From Bacteroidota bacterium (GTDB lineage: Bacteria > Bacteroidota > Bacteroidia > Bacteroidales > Lentimicrobiaceae): a DNA stretch of 64,000 bases. This document shows positions 27,788 through 36,463 of the stretch, piece by piece. Position 1 is the first letter of the stretch; each line of letters starts with the position of its first letter. The stretch is from positions 62,001 to 126,000 of the forward strand of contig JAEZNO010000021.1 in NCBI GenBank assembly GCA_023441805.1, written 5' to 3'. The position numbers and the translations under genes are program-made. The notes under the pieces are model-generated. The model searched no databases and was not told where the DNA came from. It worked only from the letters and a program-made list of their open reading frames with translations.

Positions 27788-27838
27788 AACGCATGTGTAA
27801 TTATGTTTGTTCCTAACTCAATAATTAAGAACGCATGT
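27788..27838 (+). repeat. Paired direct repeat AACGCATGT upstream of msrA
   Basis: Two exact copies of AACGCATGT start 42 bases apart (27788 and 27830), which is four helical turns. Nearby ATGTTTGTT also occurs twice. The layout suits a protein bound to one DNA face, but could be chance in AT-rich DNA. Confidence 0.35.
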
Positions 27839-27917
27839 TTGTTATTCAGAACATACCAATTAAACCACAATTAACGTTTATAAATAATTGGTTTACAGCA
27901 TTAAAACTATCCAGGCC

Positions 27918-28565
27918 ATGGGAAAGATTCAAAGTTTACTGTTTCTATTAATACTGATAATCTTCAACACATCCGTTTATTCACAAAATAAGGATCGAAT
28001 AAAGTCAATGAACAATAACGTAACTGAAATAGCTACATTCGGCTCAGGCTGCTTTTGGTGCACTGAAGCTGTTTTCCAACAACTTAAAGGTGTTGTTAAA
28101 GTAACCCCGGGATACTCGGGAGGTAACCGTCCTAATCCAACATATGAGCAGGTAAGCTCCGGAGCAAGCGGTCATGCCGAAGTATCACAAATTGAATTTA
28201 ACCCTGAAATAATCACTTTTGATGAATTGCTTGAGGTTTTCTGGAAATCACATGATCCTACTACATTAAACAAACAGGGTGCTGATGTTGGTACACAATA
28301 TAGATCAGCTATTTTTTACCACAGCGAAAAACAAAAAGAAATAGCAGAACAATATAAGAAAAAGCTAAATGAAGCTCACGCTTTTAACAAACCTATAGTT
28401 ACTGAAATTACTGCCTTTAAAGCCTTCTATCCTGCTGAAGACTACCACGTAAATTATTATAAGAACAATAAGAATGCTCCTTATTGTACTTATGTAATAG
28501 CACCAAAACTGGATAAGATCAGGGCTGTTTTTAAAGATAAATTAAAAGATCCTTCCGAAAATTAA
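27918..28565 (+). CDS. msrA: Exported peptide-methionine (S)-S-oxide reductase
   Basis: It reduces methionine-S-sulfoxide in oxidised proteins. With the ATG at 27918 it has 215 residues; an in-frame TTG ten codons upstream is less likely, because this ATG gives a clean signal peptide (1-22, ending SVYSQ). The catalytic cysteine is Cys45 in FGSGCFWCTEAVF, and the MsrA blocks VTPGYSGG, VSSGASGHAEVSQIEF and GTQYRSAIFYHSEKQ follow. The C-terminal PYCTYVIAPKL carries a cysteine that could serve as resolving residue. Export points to repair of periplasmic proteins. Confidence 0.93.
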   Translation: MGKIQSLLFLLILIIFNTSVYSQNKDRIKSMNNNVTEIATFGSGCFWCTEAVFQQLKGVVKVTPGYSGGNRPNPTYEQVSSGASGHAEVSQIEFNPEIITFDELLEVFWKSHDPTTLNKQGADVGTQYRSAIFYHSEKQKEIAEQYKKKLNEAHAFNKPIVTEITAFKAFYPAEDYHVNYYKNNKNAPYCTYVIAPKLDKIRAVFKDKLKDPSEN

Positions 28566-28727
28566 TCCTTGGTATTATTGATTCAACATGCAAAACTCAT
28601 TGCTTACCAGTAAAGCGGAATAGAACGAGAGCATAAGATGTGTGATTAAGTGCCGGTAATGTGGCTGGAGCATTTGCATAACGGAATCAATTAACTCCAT
28701 TATTCAAAAGGTGTTAAATCACCATTG
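28566..28727. other. Unassigned spacer between msrA and tRNA-Leu
   Basis: These 160 bases carry no ORF of note and no hairpin that I can support. I see nothing recognisable in it; it is listed because the gap from msrA to the next protein gene exceeds 300 bases and holds only the tRNA. Confidence 0.5.
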
Positions 28728-28809
28728 TGCGGATAGGGAGACTCGAACTCCCACGCCTCTCGGCACCAGATCCTAAGTCTGGCGCGGCTACCAATTACGC
28801 CATATCCGC
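28728..28809 (-). tRNA. tRNA-Leu (anticodon UAG)
   Basis: Read on the minus strand, an 82-nucleotide cloverleaf folds cleanly. The acceptor stem is GCGGATA/TATCCGC with discriminator A. The anticodon stem is CCAGA/TCTGG around loop CTTAGGA, giving anticodon TAG for CUA leucine codons. A long class II variable arm (TGCCGAGAGGCGT region) is typical of leucine tRNA, and the T arm is GGGAG-TTCGAGT-CTCCC. The 3' CCA is not encoded and must be added enzymatically. Confidence 0.96.
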
Positions 28810-28920
28810 GAAAAGTTGTGCAAAGATAACCTTTTTCATATTCCGTACACCAGTAGTATTCATTTTTTGAACTATAAATTATAATGTGCTGTTAGTTTCT
28901 TATTGTTAATTTTGATTGTG

Positions 28921-29769
28921 ATGAAATCAACTATTTCTCTCTTTTCATTTATAACCCTCTTCCTTTGTCAATATCTATTTGCTCAGGAAATTTACGTCAA
29001 TGAACGACTAGAAAGGCTTTGGGAAACAAAAGCAGGTTTGAGAACACCTGAGTCAGTTATCTATGACCCGACTGATAAGATGATTTATGTCTCGAACATA
29101 ATGGATCACCCTTGGGAAAAAGATGAGAACGGATATATTACCCGACACAAAGAAAATGGAGATATTGTAAATTACAACTGGGTTGAGGAGCTTAGTGCTC
29201 CTAAAGGTATGGGCATTTTACAAAGAAAATTGTACGTTACTAACATAGATGAGGTTGTAGAAATAGACTTAGATAAATCGAAGATAATTCAACGATTTAA
29301 ACATCCTAAAGCACAGCATCTGAATGATATAGCAATTGGAGCTGATGGACGAATATATATATCTGATAGCAAAGGATCGTACCTTTTTGAAATCTTTAAT
29401 GGTGTTATGGATATTCTCATTCAATCTGATTCAGGACCAACAAATGGACTTTTTTATGAAACCGGCAGATTGCTTTGCGGTCAGGAGAACAGGATTGCAT
29501 CACTCGATCTCCTTACAAAAACAATGAGCACTTTTATTGATAATACAGGATCGATAGATGGAATAAAAGGAGTTGGCGATTCAACATATTTGATATCAGA
29601 CTGGGAAGGTCATGTTAACCTTGTTCAGCCCGGCAAAGAAAACATATTACTGCTTGATCTTACTCCTGAAAGTATTAATGCTGCTGATATTGAATTTGAC
29701 CCTTACAACAGAATATTATACGTACCCACATTCTTTAAAGATTCAGTTATTGCATATAAATTAAAGTGA
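28921..29769 (+). CDS. SMP-30/gluconolactonase-like beta-propeller protein, exported
   Basis: From the ATG at 28921 the protein has 282 residues. A TTG six codons upstream is less likely, since the ATG begins a good signal peptide (1-20, ending LFAQ). The body is a six-bladed propeller of the SMP-30/Gluconolactonase/LRE type. Blocks include TPESVIYDPTDKMIYVSNIM, the NDIAIGADGRIYISDS metal-site blade and INAADIEFDPYNRILYVPTF. The likely role is a lactonase or sugar-acid hydrolase in the periplasm, but the substrate cannot be read from sequence. The next gene, 46 bases on, is another propeller enzyme acting on sugars. Confidence 0.82.
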   Translation: MKSTISLFSFITLFLCQYLFAQEIYVNERLERLWETKAGLRTPESVIYDPTDKMIYVSNIMDHPWEKDENGYITRHKENGDIVNYNWVEELSAPKGMGILQRKLYVTNIDEVVEIDLDKSKIIQRFKHPKAQHLNDIAIGADGRIYISDSKGSYLFEIFNGVMDILIQSDSGPTNGLFYETGRLLCGQENRIASLDLLTKTMSTFIDNTGSIDGIKGVGDSTYLISDWEGHVNLVQPGKENILLLDLTPESINAADIEFDPYNRILYVPTFFKDSVIAYKLK

Positions 29770-29815
29770 TGCATTCTACTGAATTATTTATATTTCAATT
29801 AATTACAGATAACTG

Positions 29816-30949
29816 ATGAAAATAGCATCAATACTGTTGTGGTTAGCAATCCCATTTGTCACTCTGGGTTGTGATAAAAAACAACCGGACTCTGGTAACG
29901 ATCAGGTCCCTAATAAGGAAATAGAAGCGTCAGTCCTAATCGGTAATCTAAATACTCCATGGGAAATTCTTTGGGGTCATGATAACTATATCTGGGTCAC
30001 TGAACGTGATGGTATAGTCTCAAGAGTAAATCCACAAAATGGCCAGAAACAGCAAATACTGAAATTGACAGTTGAGCAATCAGGCGAATCAGGTCTGCTT
30101 GGAATGGCACTTCATCCTGACTTTAAAACGCATCCCTATGTTTATCTGGTATATACATATAGATCTTCGGGATCTATTAAAGAAAAGCTAAGCAGGTTTA
30201 CATTCAGCAATAATCAGTTGATTAATGAAGAGGTTCTGCTCGATAACATTACCGGCAACACTTACCATGACGGCTCACGGCTACTTTTTGCATCAGATGG
30301 TACACTGTTTATGACTACTGGTGAGGCAGGTGAACAGCCATTGGCACAGAATCCTAATTCACTAAATGGCAAATTTCTCCGAATAAATGCTGATGGTTCA
30401 GTTCCATCCGACAATCCCTTTAGCGGTAGTTATGTCTGGGCACTCGGTTCAAGGAATGCCCAAGGGTTAGACTTCGGGCGGAATGGTATTTTATATTCTT
30501 CAGAGCATGGGCCTGAATCAGATGACGAAATTAATATAATCGAGAAGGGTATGAATTATGGATGGCCTCAGGTTCGTGGATATTGCGATAAAAACGACGA
30601 AAAAGAATTCTGCAGGACTAATAATGTTAAAGAACCTATCCAGGTTTATACACCTACCCTGGCTCTCGCCGGAATTGCATATTACGATTCAGATCACATA
30701 CCTCAATGGAAAAACTCATTGATTGTCACTTCATTGAAAGCAGGGGAACTTTTAGTTCTTCACTTATCAGATGATGGAAAGACTGTTTCAAAGACTTCCA
30801 CTGTCTATGATAATGACTATGGTCGATTAAGGGATGTTTGTGTTTCCCCTGATGGCAGAGTTTTTTTCTGCACCAGCAACAGAGATGGTCGTGGCTCGCC
30901 AAAAGATAATGACGATAAGATAATTGAAATAAAGCCTGTAAATAAATAA
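29816..30949 (+). CDS. PQQ-dependent sugar dehydrogenase-like lipoprotein
   Basis: This 377-residue lipoprotein has its lipobox at Cys19 (VTLGC). It is a six-bladed propeller of the soluble glucose dehydrogenase / aldose sugar dehydrogenase (YliI) family. Signature blocks: LNTPWEILWGHDNYIWVTERDG, ESGLLGMALHPDF, YHDGSRLLFASDGTLFMTTGE, and GSRNAQGLDFGRNGILYSSEHGP, which contain the family's catalytic histidine and calcium/PQQ ligands. It would oxidise sugars in the periplasm if PQQ is available; no PQQ synthesis gene is in the window. It pairs with the SMP-30-like gene, whose product could open the resulting lactone. The stop is 5 bases from that of the convergent GH3 gene. Confidence 0.88.
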   Translation: MKIASILLWLAIPFVTLGCDKKQPDSGNDQVPNKEIEASVLIGNLNTPWEILWGHDNYIWVTERDGIVSRVNPQNGQKQQILKLTVEQSGESGLLGMALHPDFKTHPYVYLVYTYRSSGSIKEKLSRFTFSNNQLINEEVLLDNITGNTYHDGSRLLFASDGTLFMTTGEAGEQPLAQNPNSLNGKFLRINADGSVPSDNPFSGSYVWALGSRNAQGLDFGRNGILYSSEHGPESDDEINIIEKGMNYGWPQVRGYCDKNDEKEFCRTNNVKEPIQVYTPTLALAGIAYYDSDHIPQWKNSLIVTSLKAGELLVLHLSDDGKTVSKTSTVYDNDYGRLRDVCVSPDGRVFFCTSNRDGRGSPKDNDDKIIEIKPVNK

Positions 30950-30954
30950 CCCTA

Positions 30955-33900
30955 CTATAAGTTCTTTTGGCTTATTTGGTTAGTATAACCTTTCCGTATA
31001 GCATTATATATTGCTTCATGAATATTGGTGCGGATATTCATTTGGGTTATCTTGTTATTTCCTGCATCAGGATGTACGCGATTACTTAGGAATACATAAA
31101 TCAGGTCTACGGCAGGATCAGCCCAAACATAAGTTCCTGTAAAACCACTATGCCCATAACTCTCAGATGATACTGAAGGACATGCCGGACTTGGATCAGA
31201 TGGATTTAAAGGTGGTTTGTCGAAACCTGCTCCTCTGCGATTTCCTTTTTGCGGAAACTGTGTTGAAGTAAATTCAGCTACTGTTGTTGAATCAAGGTAC
31301 CGTTCACCACCATATTCACCGTTTTGCATAATCATCTGCATAGTAATACCAACATCAAGGGCGTTAGAGAACAACCCGGCATGTCCGGCGACACCACCTA
31401 AGAGTGCAGCAGTTTGATCATGAACATCTCCATGTACAATCTGACGGCGAAATGTACGATCAAATTCTGTGGGTGCTATCCTCTCAATACTAAATCTGTC
31501 GCGAGGATGGAATCCCATGGTTGAAAGTCCAAGTTTATCGTAAAAGTTTGTTTTCAGATAATGACTAAAAGGCATCTCTGTCAGATCCTCGTATGTCTCA
31601 GCTAATAAAATAAACCCTAAATCACTATACCGATATCCTTTTGAAACAAGAATATCTGATTGAATGATTGAATCGATAATTCTCTCCGGTAGGTCATCCC
31701 TGCCATACAATGCATCAGCAATCCTGTTTGGATATTCAACACTGTAGTGTCGTGCAAGAAAATTACTGAATCCTTTAACTGTATCAGTATTAAGCCCCTG
31801 ATAAAAAGGAATGAATGATTGCAATCTGGCCTGATGAGCCATTATATCCCTGATGGTAATATCCTTCTTATTGGATTTCTTTAGTTTACTGTTATAACTG
31901 CTTAACTTCTTGTCAAGATTAATTACTTTATCATCAATAAGTTTCATCGACATCAGGGTTGTACCAAGAACCTTGGTCAATGAAGCCAAATCATACAGGT
32001 CGTCAGTTTTTACAGGTTTGTACGACTCATAATCCTGATGTCCAAAGGCTTTATTCAAGATTACCTTACCGTGTTTTATTATAAGAATTTGCGCACCCGG
32101 AAATGCCTTTTTATCTATTCCATCATATACAAGTGAATCAATTATTGGAAATAAATCTGCCGATGAAATCATTACCTCTTCCGGCAATCCGAATCCTACC
32201 CTTATTAATTCATTACAGTCTATTCCGTCTCCTGCTCTGAAGTTGACTCCTGCCGAAACAGGCAATCTACCATTCATGGTTCGTCCGCCAAAAAGAGCCT
32301 GAGCAGTCAGCTCCTGCATTACAGAATTATCCTGATATGAAACTGTAAGTGCCTCATAACTGTCAATGTTAGTAAAGAAGGCTAATGAGTATGGACTGGC
32401 AAAAATACTTAGTACTGTATTTTTTACAGATGCGAGAGAATCAATAAATGCCGCAGCCTTTTCGGTTATATTAAATCTCTTCTGTGGAAGATCACTCGAT
32501 TTAACGAAAGCTGCAATTACAAGATTATAAGGTTCTAATAAATTACTAATGGAATCAAATTGACAGGCAGTTGCTTCTTTTGGAAGGTTAAAATGATCAA
32601 CCGGAGCATATTTTGATAACATTTCCTGGAATGGTGTTATAGCCTTATCCCCTATTGCTAATGAAGCAATTTTCAATGAATCCAATCCTTTTAGTGGTAT
32701 CCTATCATTCTTATTTCGCAACAATGTAATTGCTTGAGCATTTGCTAATTGTGAAACCAAGCGCGCTTCAGTGTTATTTAAATCATTAGATAACTCTTCA
32801 ATTATTATTGCCTTCTCCATAGCCAGTCCCGCCTCGTATTTCCATCTAAGCACCTTTTTGCATTTTTCATCTATCAGTTGCTGAGTAATGTATCCATCAT
32901 CTATTGCATTACAGATATTAAAAATTGCCTGCCTCGCATCAACCGGTAAGAGCAAAATATCATTGCCTGCTTTGAGGGCGTCGGCTTCTACCCTTCCGAT
33001 GTTTGAGAAATCAACCAGTCCTCTCATATCCATACCATCAGTTATGATCATACCGTTGAAACCAAGTTTCTTCCTAAGCAAACCTTCCAAAATAGGCTGT
33101 GACAACGTGGCAATTGATTGAGTTGATGGATCAAGTCCCGGTACTCGTAAATGCGACACCATGATTCCATCAACACCATTATTTATTAAGTACTTAAATG
33201 GGAATAGCTCTATTGAATCAATCGCAGCAAATGGCTTATCAATAATTGGCAGGCTAACATGTGAATCAATATCTGTATCACCATGGCCGGGAAAGTGTTT
33301 GGCAACTGCAATTAGACCTCCATCTTGCATACCTTTCATGTATGCATAAGCTTTTTCAGCAACTAACTGTCGGTCTTCACCAAATGAGCGGGCATTAATA
33401 ACAGGATTATTGGGATTATTATTAATATCCGAAACCGGGGCAAAATTCATATGGATCCCCATCCTCTTCATTTGCTTGGCAATTTCCAGCCCCATTGAAT
33501 AAATATATTCATCACTGACAGTTGCCCCAAGTGTCATTTGTTTTGGAAATGATATAGTACTATCAAGGCGCATTCCTAAGCCCCATTCGCCGTCAATTGC
33601 AATAAAAACAGGAACATCAGTCTGCTCCTGAATCCTGTTGGTCAGGATTGATTGTCTGACAGGCCCCCCCTGAAAAAAACAAACTCCTCCGATATTAAAA
33701 TCGCTGACTAACCTAACCAGTTCAGCATTATATACCGAATCCTTATTTGAATAACCCCGAATCATCAACAGTTGGGCAATACGCATATCAGGAGTCAATG
33801 TATTAAACACTGAATCAACCCACTGTTCCTTAGGCAAAACCTGGGCCTGTACACTTAATCTTAGCAGCAAAAAAGCTAATACAACTATTGTGACCCTTGC

Positions 33901-33978
33901 CTTTTCGTACTTTTCTTTACTGTATAAAGAAATTAATAGCTTTTTAAAGAAATTGTATTTGACGTTAACCTGTAACAT
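30955..33978 (-). CDS. GH3 beta-N-acetylglucosaminidase fused to a serine hydrolase (beta-lactamase-like)
   Basis: This 1007-residue exported protein joins two enzymes. After a long N-region and a hydrophobic signal (about 29-45, ending VQAQ) comes a GH3 domain (about 55-410). It has the NagZ motif KHFPGHGDTDIDSH (near 227) and the probable nucleophile Asp in IITDGMDMRG (near 318). A GH3 C-terminal domain follows (about 415-600). Residues about 615-990 form a class C beta-lactamase / penicillin-binding-like domain with SLTK (near 668), YSD (near 783) and HSGFTG (near 950). NagZ frees GlcNAc from muropeptides; the second domain could be an amidase, esterase or DD-peptidase. This fusion occurs elsewhere in Bacteroidota. 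A wall-recycling role is inferred. Confidence 0.92.
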   Translation of the reverse strand: MLQVNVKYNFFKKLLISLYSKEKYEKARVTIVVLAFLLLRLSVQAQVLPKEQWVDSVFNTLTPDMRIAQLLMIRGYSNKDSVYNAELVRLVSDFNIGGVCFFQGGPVRQSILTNRIQEQTDVPVFIAIDGEWGLGMRLDSTISFPKQMTLGATVSDEYIYSMGLEIAKQMKRMGIHMNFAPVSDINNNPNNPVINARSFGEDRQLVAEKAYAYMKGMQDGGLIAVAKHFPGHGDTDIDSHVSLPIIDKPFAAIDSIELFPFKYLINNGVDGIMVSHLRVPGLDPSTQSIATLSQPILEGLLRKKLGFNGMIITDGMDMRGLVDFSNIGRVEADALKAGNDILLLPVDARQAIFNICNAIDDGYITQQLIDEKCKKVLRWKYEAGLAMEKAIIIEELSNDLNNTEARLVSQLANAQAITLLRNKNDRIPLKGLDSLKIASLAIGDKAITPFQEMLSKYAPVDHFNLPKEATACQFDSISNLLEPYNLVIAAFVKSSDLPQKRFNITEKAAAFIDSLASVKNTVLSIFASPYSLAFFTNIDSYEALTVSYQDNSVMQELTAQALFGGRTMNGRLPVSAGVNFRAGDGIDCNELIRVGFGLPEEVMISSADLFPIIDSLVYDGIDKKAFPGAQILIIKHGKVILNKAFGHQDYESYKPVKTDDLYDLASLTKVLGTTLMSMKLIDDKVINLDKKLSSYNSKLKKSNKKDITIRDIMAHQARLQSFIPFYQGLNTDTVKGFSNFLARHYSVEYPNRIADALYGRDDLPERIIDSIIQSDILVSKGYRYSDLGFILLAETYEDLTEMPFSHYLKTNFYDKLGLSTMGFHPRDRFSIERIAPTEFDRTFRRQIVHGDVHDQTAALLGGVAGHAGLFSNALDVGITMQMIMQNGEYGGERYLDSTTVAEFTSTQFPQKGNRRGAGFDKPPLNPSDPSPACPSVSSESYGHSGFTGTYVWADPAVDLIYVFLSNRVHPDAGNNKITQMNIRTNIHEAIYNAIRKGYTNQISQKNL

Positions 33979-34168
33979 GAATTCTTAGTAGGTGTATTTC
34001 CAATGATTTATCTGAGCGCAAAGATATAATGCGTTATTTCAACTTTTAACGCTAAAGTCACAAATTAAAGCATATTTAGCTACTCATTTGCAATTGGAGA
34101 AAACATTAGAGTAAATTTATAAGTCATTAATTTTATGAAGTATTACACTCCAAGCAGTAAAAAACGTA

Positions 34169-34176
34169 TAAATTTG
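34169..34176 (+). promoter_or_regulatory. Promoter -7 box of the transketolase operon
   Basis: TAAATTTG matches TAnnTTTG and lies 14 bases before the ATG of the transketolase N-terminal subunit. No convincing -33 element is seen. Confidence 0.4.
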
Positions 34177-34190
34177 CGGAAAATAATTTT

Positions 34191-35036
34191 ATGTACGATA
34201 TCACTTATCTTGAAACTCTGGCCACGCAAGTTCGTCGCGATATTTTAAGAATGGTTCATTCAGCCCAATCAGGTCACCCCGGTGGTGCTTTAGGTTGCAC
34301 AGAATATATGATAGCATTATATTTTGCCATAATGCGGAATGATCCAAAAAAGTTCACAATGGAAGGTCATGGTGAAGATGTATTCTTCCTTAGCAATGGT
34401 CACCTGTCTGCCCTTTGGTATAGTGTACTTGCTCGAAGGGGGTTCTTCCCTGTTGAAGAATTAGCAACCTTCAGGAAAATTGACAGTCGTCTTCAGGGCC
34501 ATCCTGCTACTGCTGAAGGATTACCGGGCGTCAGAGTGGCAAGTGGTTCATTGGGACAAGGCTTGTCAGTCGCTATTGGTGCTGCAATGGCTAAAAGATT
34601 AGATGTTGATAAAACCATTGCTTTTTCACTTCATGGCGATGGCGAATTGAATGAAGGGCAAATTTGGGAAGCTGCAATGTTCGCTGCTGCTCATAAAGTT
34701 GATAATCTTATTGCAACAATCGATTATAACGGTCAACAGATTGATGGCCCGACTGAAAAAGTTATGCCCTTAGGCAATCTAAAGGCTAAATGGGAAGCTT
34801 TCGGATGGGATGTTGTTGAAATGGCAGGTAATGATATGCAATCCGTAATAAATGGGTTGAACCTGGCAAAACAAAAATGCTTCAAAGCAAAACCGGTCGT
34901 TATCATCATGCAAACAGATATGGGCTATGGAGTTGACTTTATGAAAGGCAAATATCATTGGCATGGAATCGCACCCAACGATGAACAGTTATTAAATGCA
35001 CTTAATCAATTACCTGTTACAATAGCTGATTATTAA
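34191..35036 (+). CDS. Transketolase, N-terminal (TPP-binding) subunit
   Basis: This 281-residue subunit carries the thiamine-diphosphate pyrophosphate-binding domain. The Mg/TPP motif begins HGDGELNEGQIWEAAMFA (near 144) and ends with the IDYNGQQIDG asparagine about 30 residues later. N-terminal blocks are SGHPGGALGCTEYM and LSNGHLSALWYSVL. With the C-terminal subunit at 36464 it forms the two-chain transketolase of the non-oxidative pentose phosphate pathway. The two halves are usually adjacent; here a VWA-domain gene lies between them, beginning 11 bases after this stop. Confidence 0.95.
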   Translation: MYDITYLETLATQVRRDILRMVHSAQSGHPGGALGCTEYMIALYFAIMRNDPKKFTMEGHGEDVFFLSNGHLSALWYSVLARRGFFPVEELATFRKIDSRLQGHPATAEGLPGVRVASGSLGQGLSVAIGAAMAKRLDVDKTIAFSLHGDGELNEGQIWEAAMFAAAHKVDNLIATIDYNGQQIDGPTEKVMPLGNLKAKWEAFGWDVVEMAGNDMQSVINGLNLAKQKCFKAKPVVIIMQTDMGYGVDFMKGKYHWHGIAPNDEQLLNALNQLPVTIADY

Positions 35037-35047
35037 TAATATCGGAT

Positions 35048-36424
35048 TTGAGGAGATTATTTTTTCTTTTATGCTTTATTCCATTAGTAGGCACTGCACA
35101 AAATGCAAACAATAAGCCTAAAGCAGAACCTGTGACCAGAATTTTGTTTGTTTTCGATGGTTCGCAAAGTATGTATGGAAGATGGCAAAGCGATATTAAA
35201 ATCAATATCGCAAAGAAACTTATGAGTAATCTGCTCGACAGTCTCGCTACTTTTGATAATCTTCAAATTGCTTTGCGAGTCTATGGCCATCAAAAACAAT
35301 ATCCTCCCGCCGACTGCAATGATACTAAGCTTGAGGTTCCTTTTGCATGGAATAACTTCAATGAAATTAAGAACAAAATCCAGAGCATTACTCCAAAAGG
35401 TACTACTCCATTAGCATATGCCTTATCTCAAACTGCCAATGATTTCCCTCCTTGTGATAATTGCAGAAACATTATCATTCTGATCACCGATGGTATTGAA
35501 GAATGTGAGGGTGATCCATGTAAGGTTTCAATAGCTCTTCAAAAAAGGAAAGTTACCATGAAACCATTCATTATTGGTATTGGTCGTGATTTCAAAGAAG
35601 CATTTAATTGCGTTGGAACCTACTATGATGCAAGCAGTGAGACCTCCTTCCAAAAAGCTCTTAACACTGTCATCTCTCAGGCTCTTGGAGCATCAACTAT
35701 GCAAGTCAATCTGCTGGATAAAAACAACAGACCAACAGAGACAAATGTCAACATGACATTCTATGATCATGAAACCGGGAAACGTAAATATAATCTTATG
35801 CATACGTTAAATAGCCATGGGTTGCCCGATACATTGGTTGTTGATCCTTTGCTTGCATACGATATCGTCATTAATACTCTTCCCGAATTAAGAATCGACA
35901 GCGTTACACTTGAAACCGGGAGACATGTGACTGTAGCCGTACCGGCTTCTCAAGGATACCTGAATTTGAAAATGGGGGTTAATGAAAGGATAGTGAAAAA
36001 TCTTCAGGCTATTGTAAGACAAAAAGGAAAAACCGAAACACTAAATGTTCAAAGTTTTGGTGATACAAAAAAATACTTAAGTGGGACTTACGAACTTGAG
36101 ATACTAACATTACCCAGACTCTATTATAATAATGTAATAATTTCGCAAAGTACAACAACGACCATTGATATTCCATTGCCGGGAATTGCTGTTATTAAGA
36201 AAAGTGTTACCGGATACGGTAGTCTGTATATTGACAGAAATGGCATATTAGAGTGGGTCTATGATCTTAAGGAATCACAATTACAGGAAACTCTAATTCT
36301 GCAACCGGGTAATTATAAAGTTGTGTTTCGCTCAGCGAAAGCTGACCGTTCATTATACACTATTGATCATGATTTTACAATATTCCCCGGTGGAACCAGC
36401 AATGTTAACTTATTTGCCTATTAG
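35048..36424 (+). CDS. Secreted VWA-domain protein between the transketolase genes
   Basis: This 458-residue exported protein has a signal peptide (1-18, MRRLFFLLCFIPLVGTAQ) and a von Willebrand A domain (about 28-215). The metal-ion site is complete: DGSQS in VFDGSQSMYG, the threonine of TPKGTTPLAYAL, and the aspartate of ILITDGIEEC. Four cysteines cluster around DCNDTK, PCDNCRN and ECEGDPC, perhaps disulfides. The C-terminal 240 residues are beta-rich without a known domain. The start is read as TTG at 35048, because no in-frame ATG precedes the signal peptide; this is unusual. The partner and function are unknown. Spacing of 11 and 39 bases to the transketolase halves suggests one transcript. 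Confidence 0.85.
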   Translation: MRRLFFLLCFIPLVGTAQNANNKPKAEPVTRILFVFDGSQSMYGRWQSDIKINIAKKLMSNLLDSLATFDNLQIALRVYGHQKQYPPADCNDTKLEVPFAWNNFNEIKNKIQSITPKGTTPLAYALSQTANDFPPCDNCRNIIILITDGIEECEGDPCKVSIALQKRKVTMKPFIIGIGRDFKEAFNCVGTYYDASSETSFQKALNTVISQALGASTMQVNLLDKNNRPTETNVNMTFYDHETGKRKYNLMHTLNSHGLPDTLVVDPLLAYDIVINTLPELRIDSVTLETGRHVTVAVPASQGYLNLKMGVNERIVKNLQAIVRQKGKTETLNVQSFGDTKKYLSGTYELEILTLPRLYYNNVIISQSTTTTIDIPLPGIAVIKKSVTGYGSLYIDRNGILEWVYDLKESQLQETLILQPGNYKVVFRSAKADRSLYTIDHDFTIFPGGTSNVNLFAY

Positions 36425-36463
36425 TAACCATTTTAATTCACTAAATGTTAAGAATATTTGTCT

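Larger units (their letters stand above)
27458..27917. other. Non-coding region upstream of msrA with repeats
   Basis: This 460-base gap holds no credible gene. It contains copy 2 of the dispersed repeat (27612-27704) and two direct copies of AACGCATGT (27788-27796 and 27830-27838), described separately. The rest is AT-rich sequence without recognisable structure. Confidence 0.6.
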
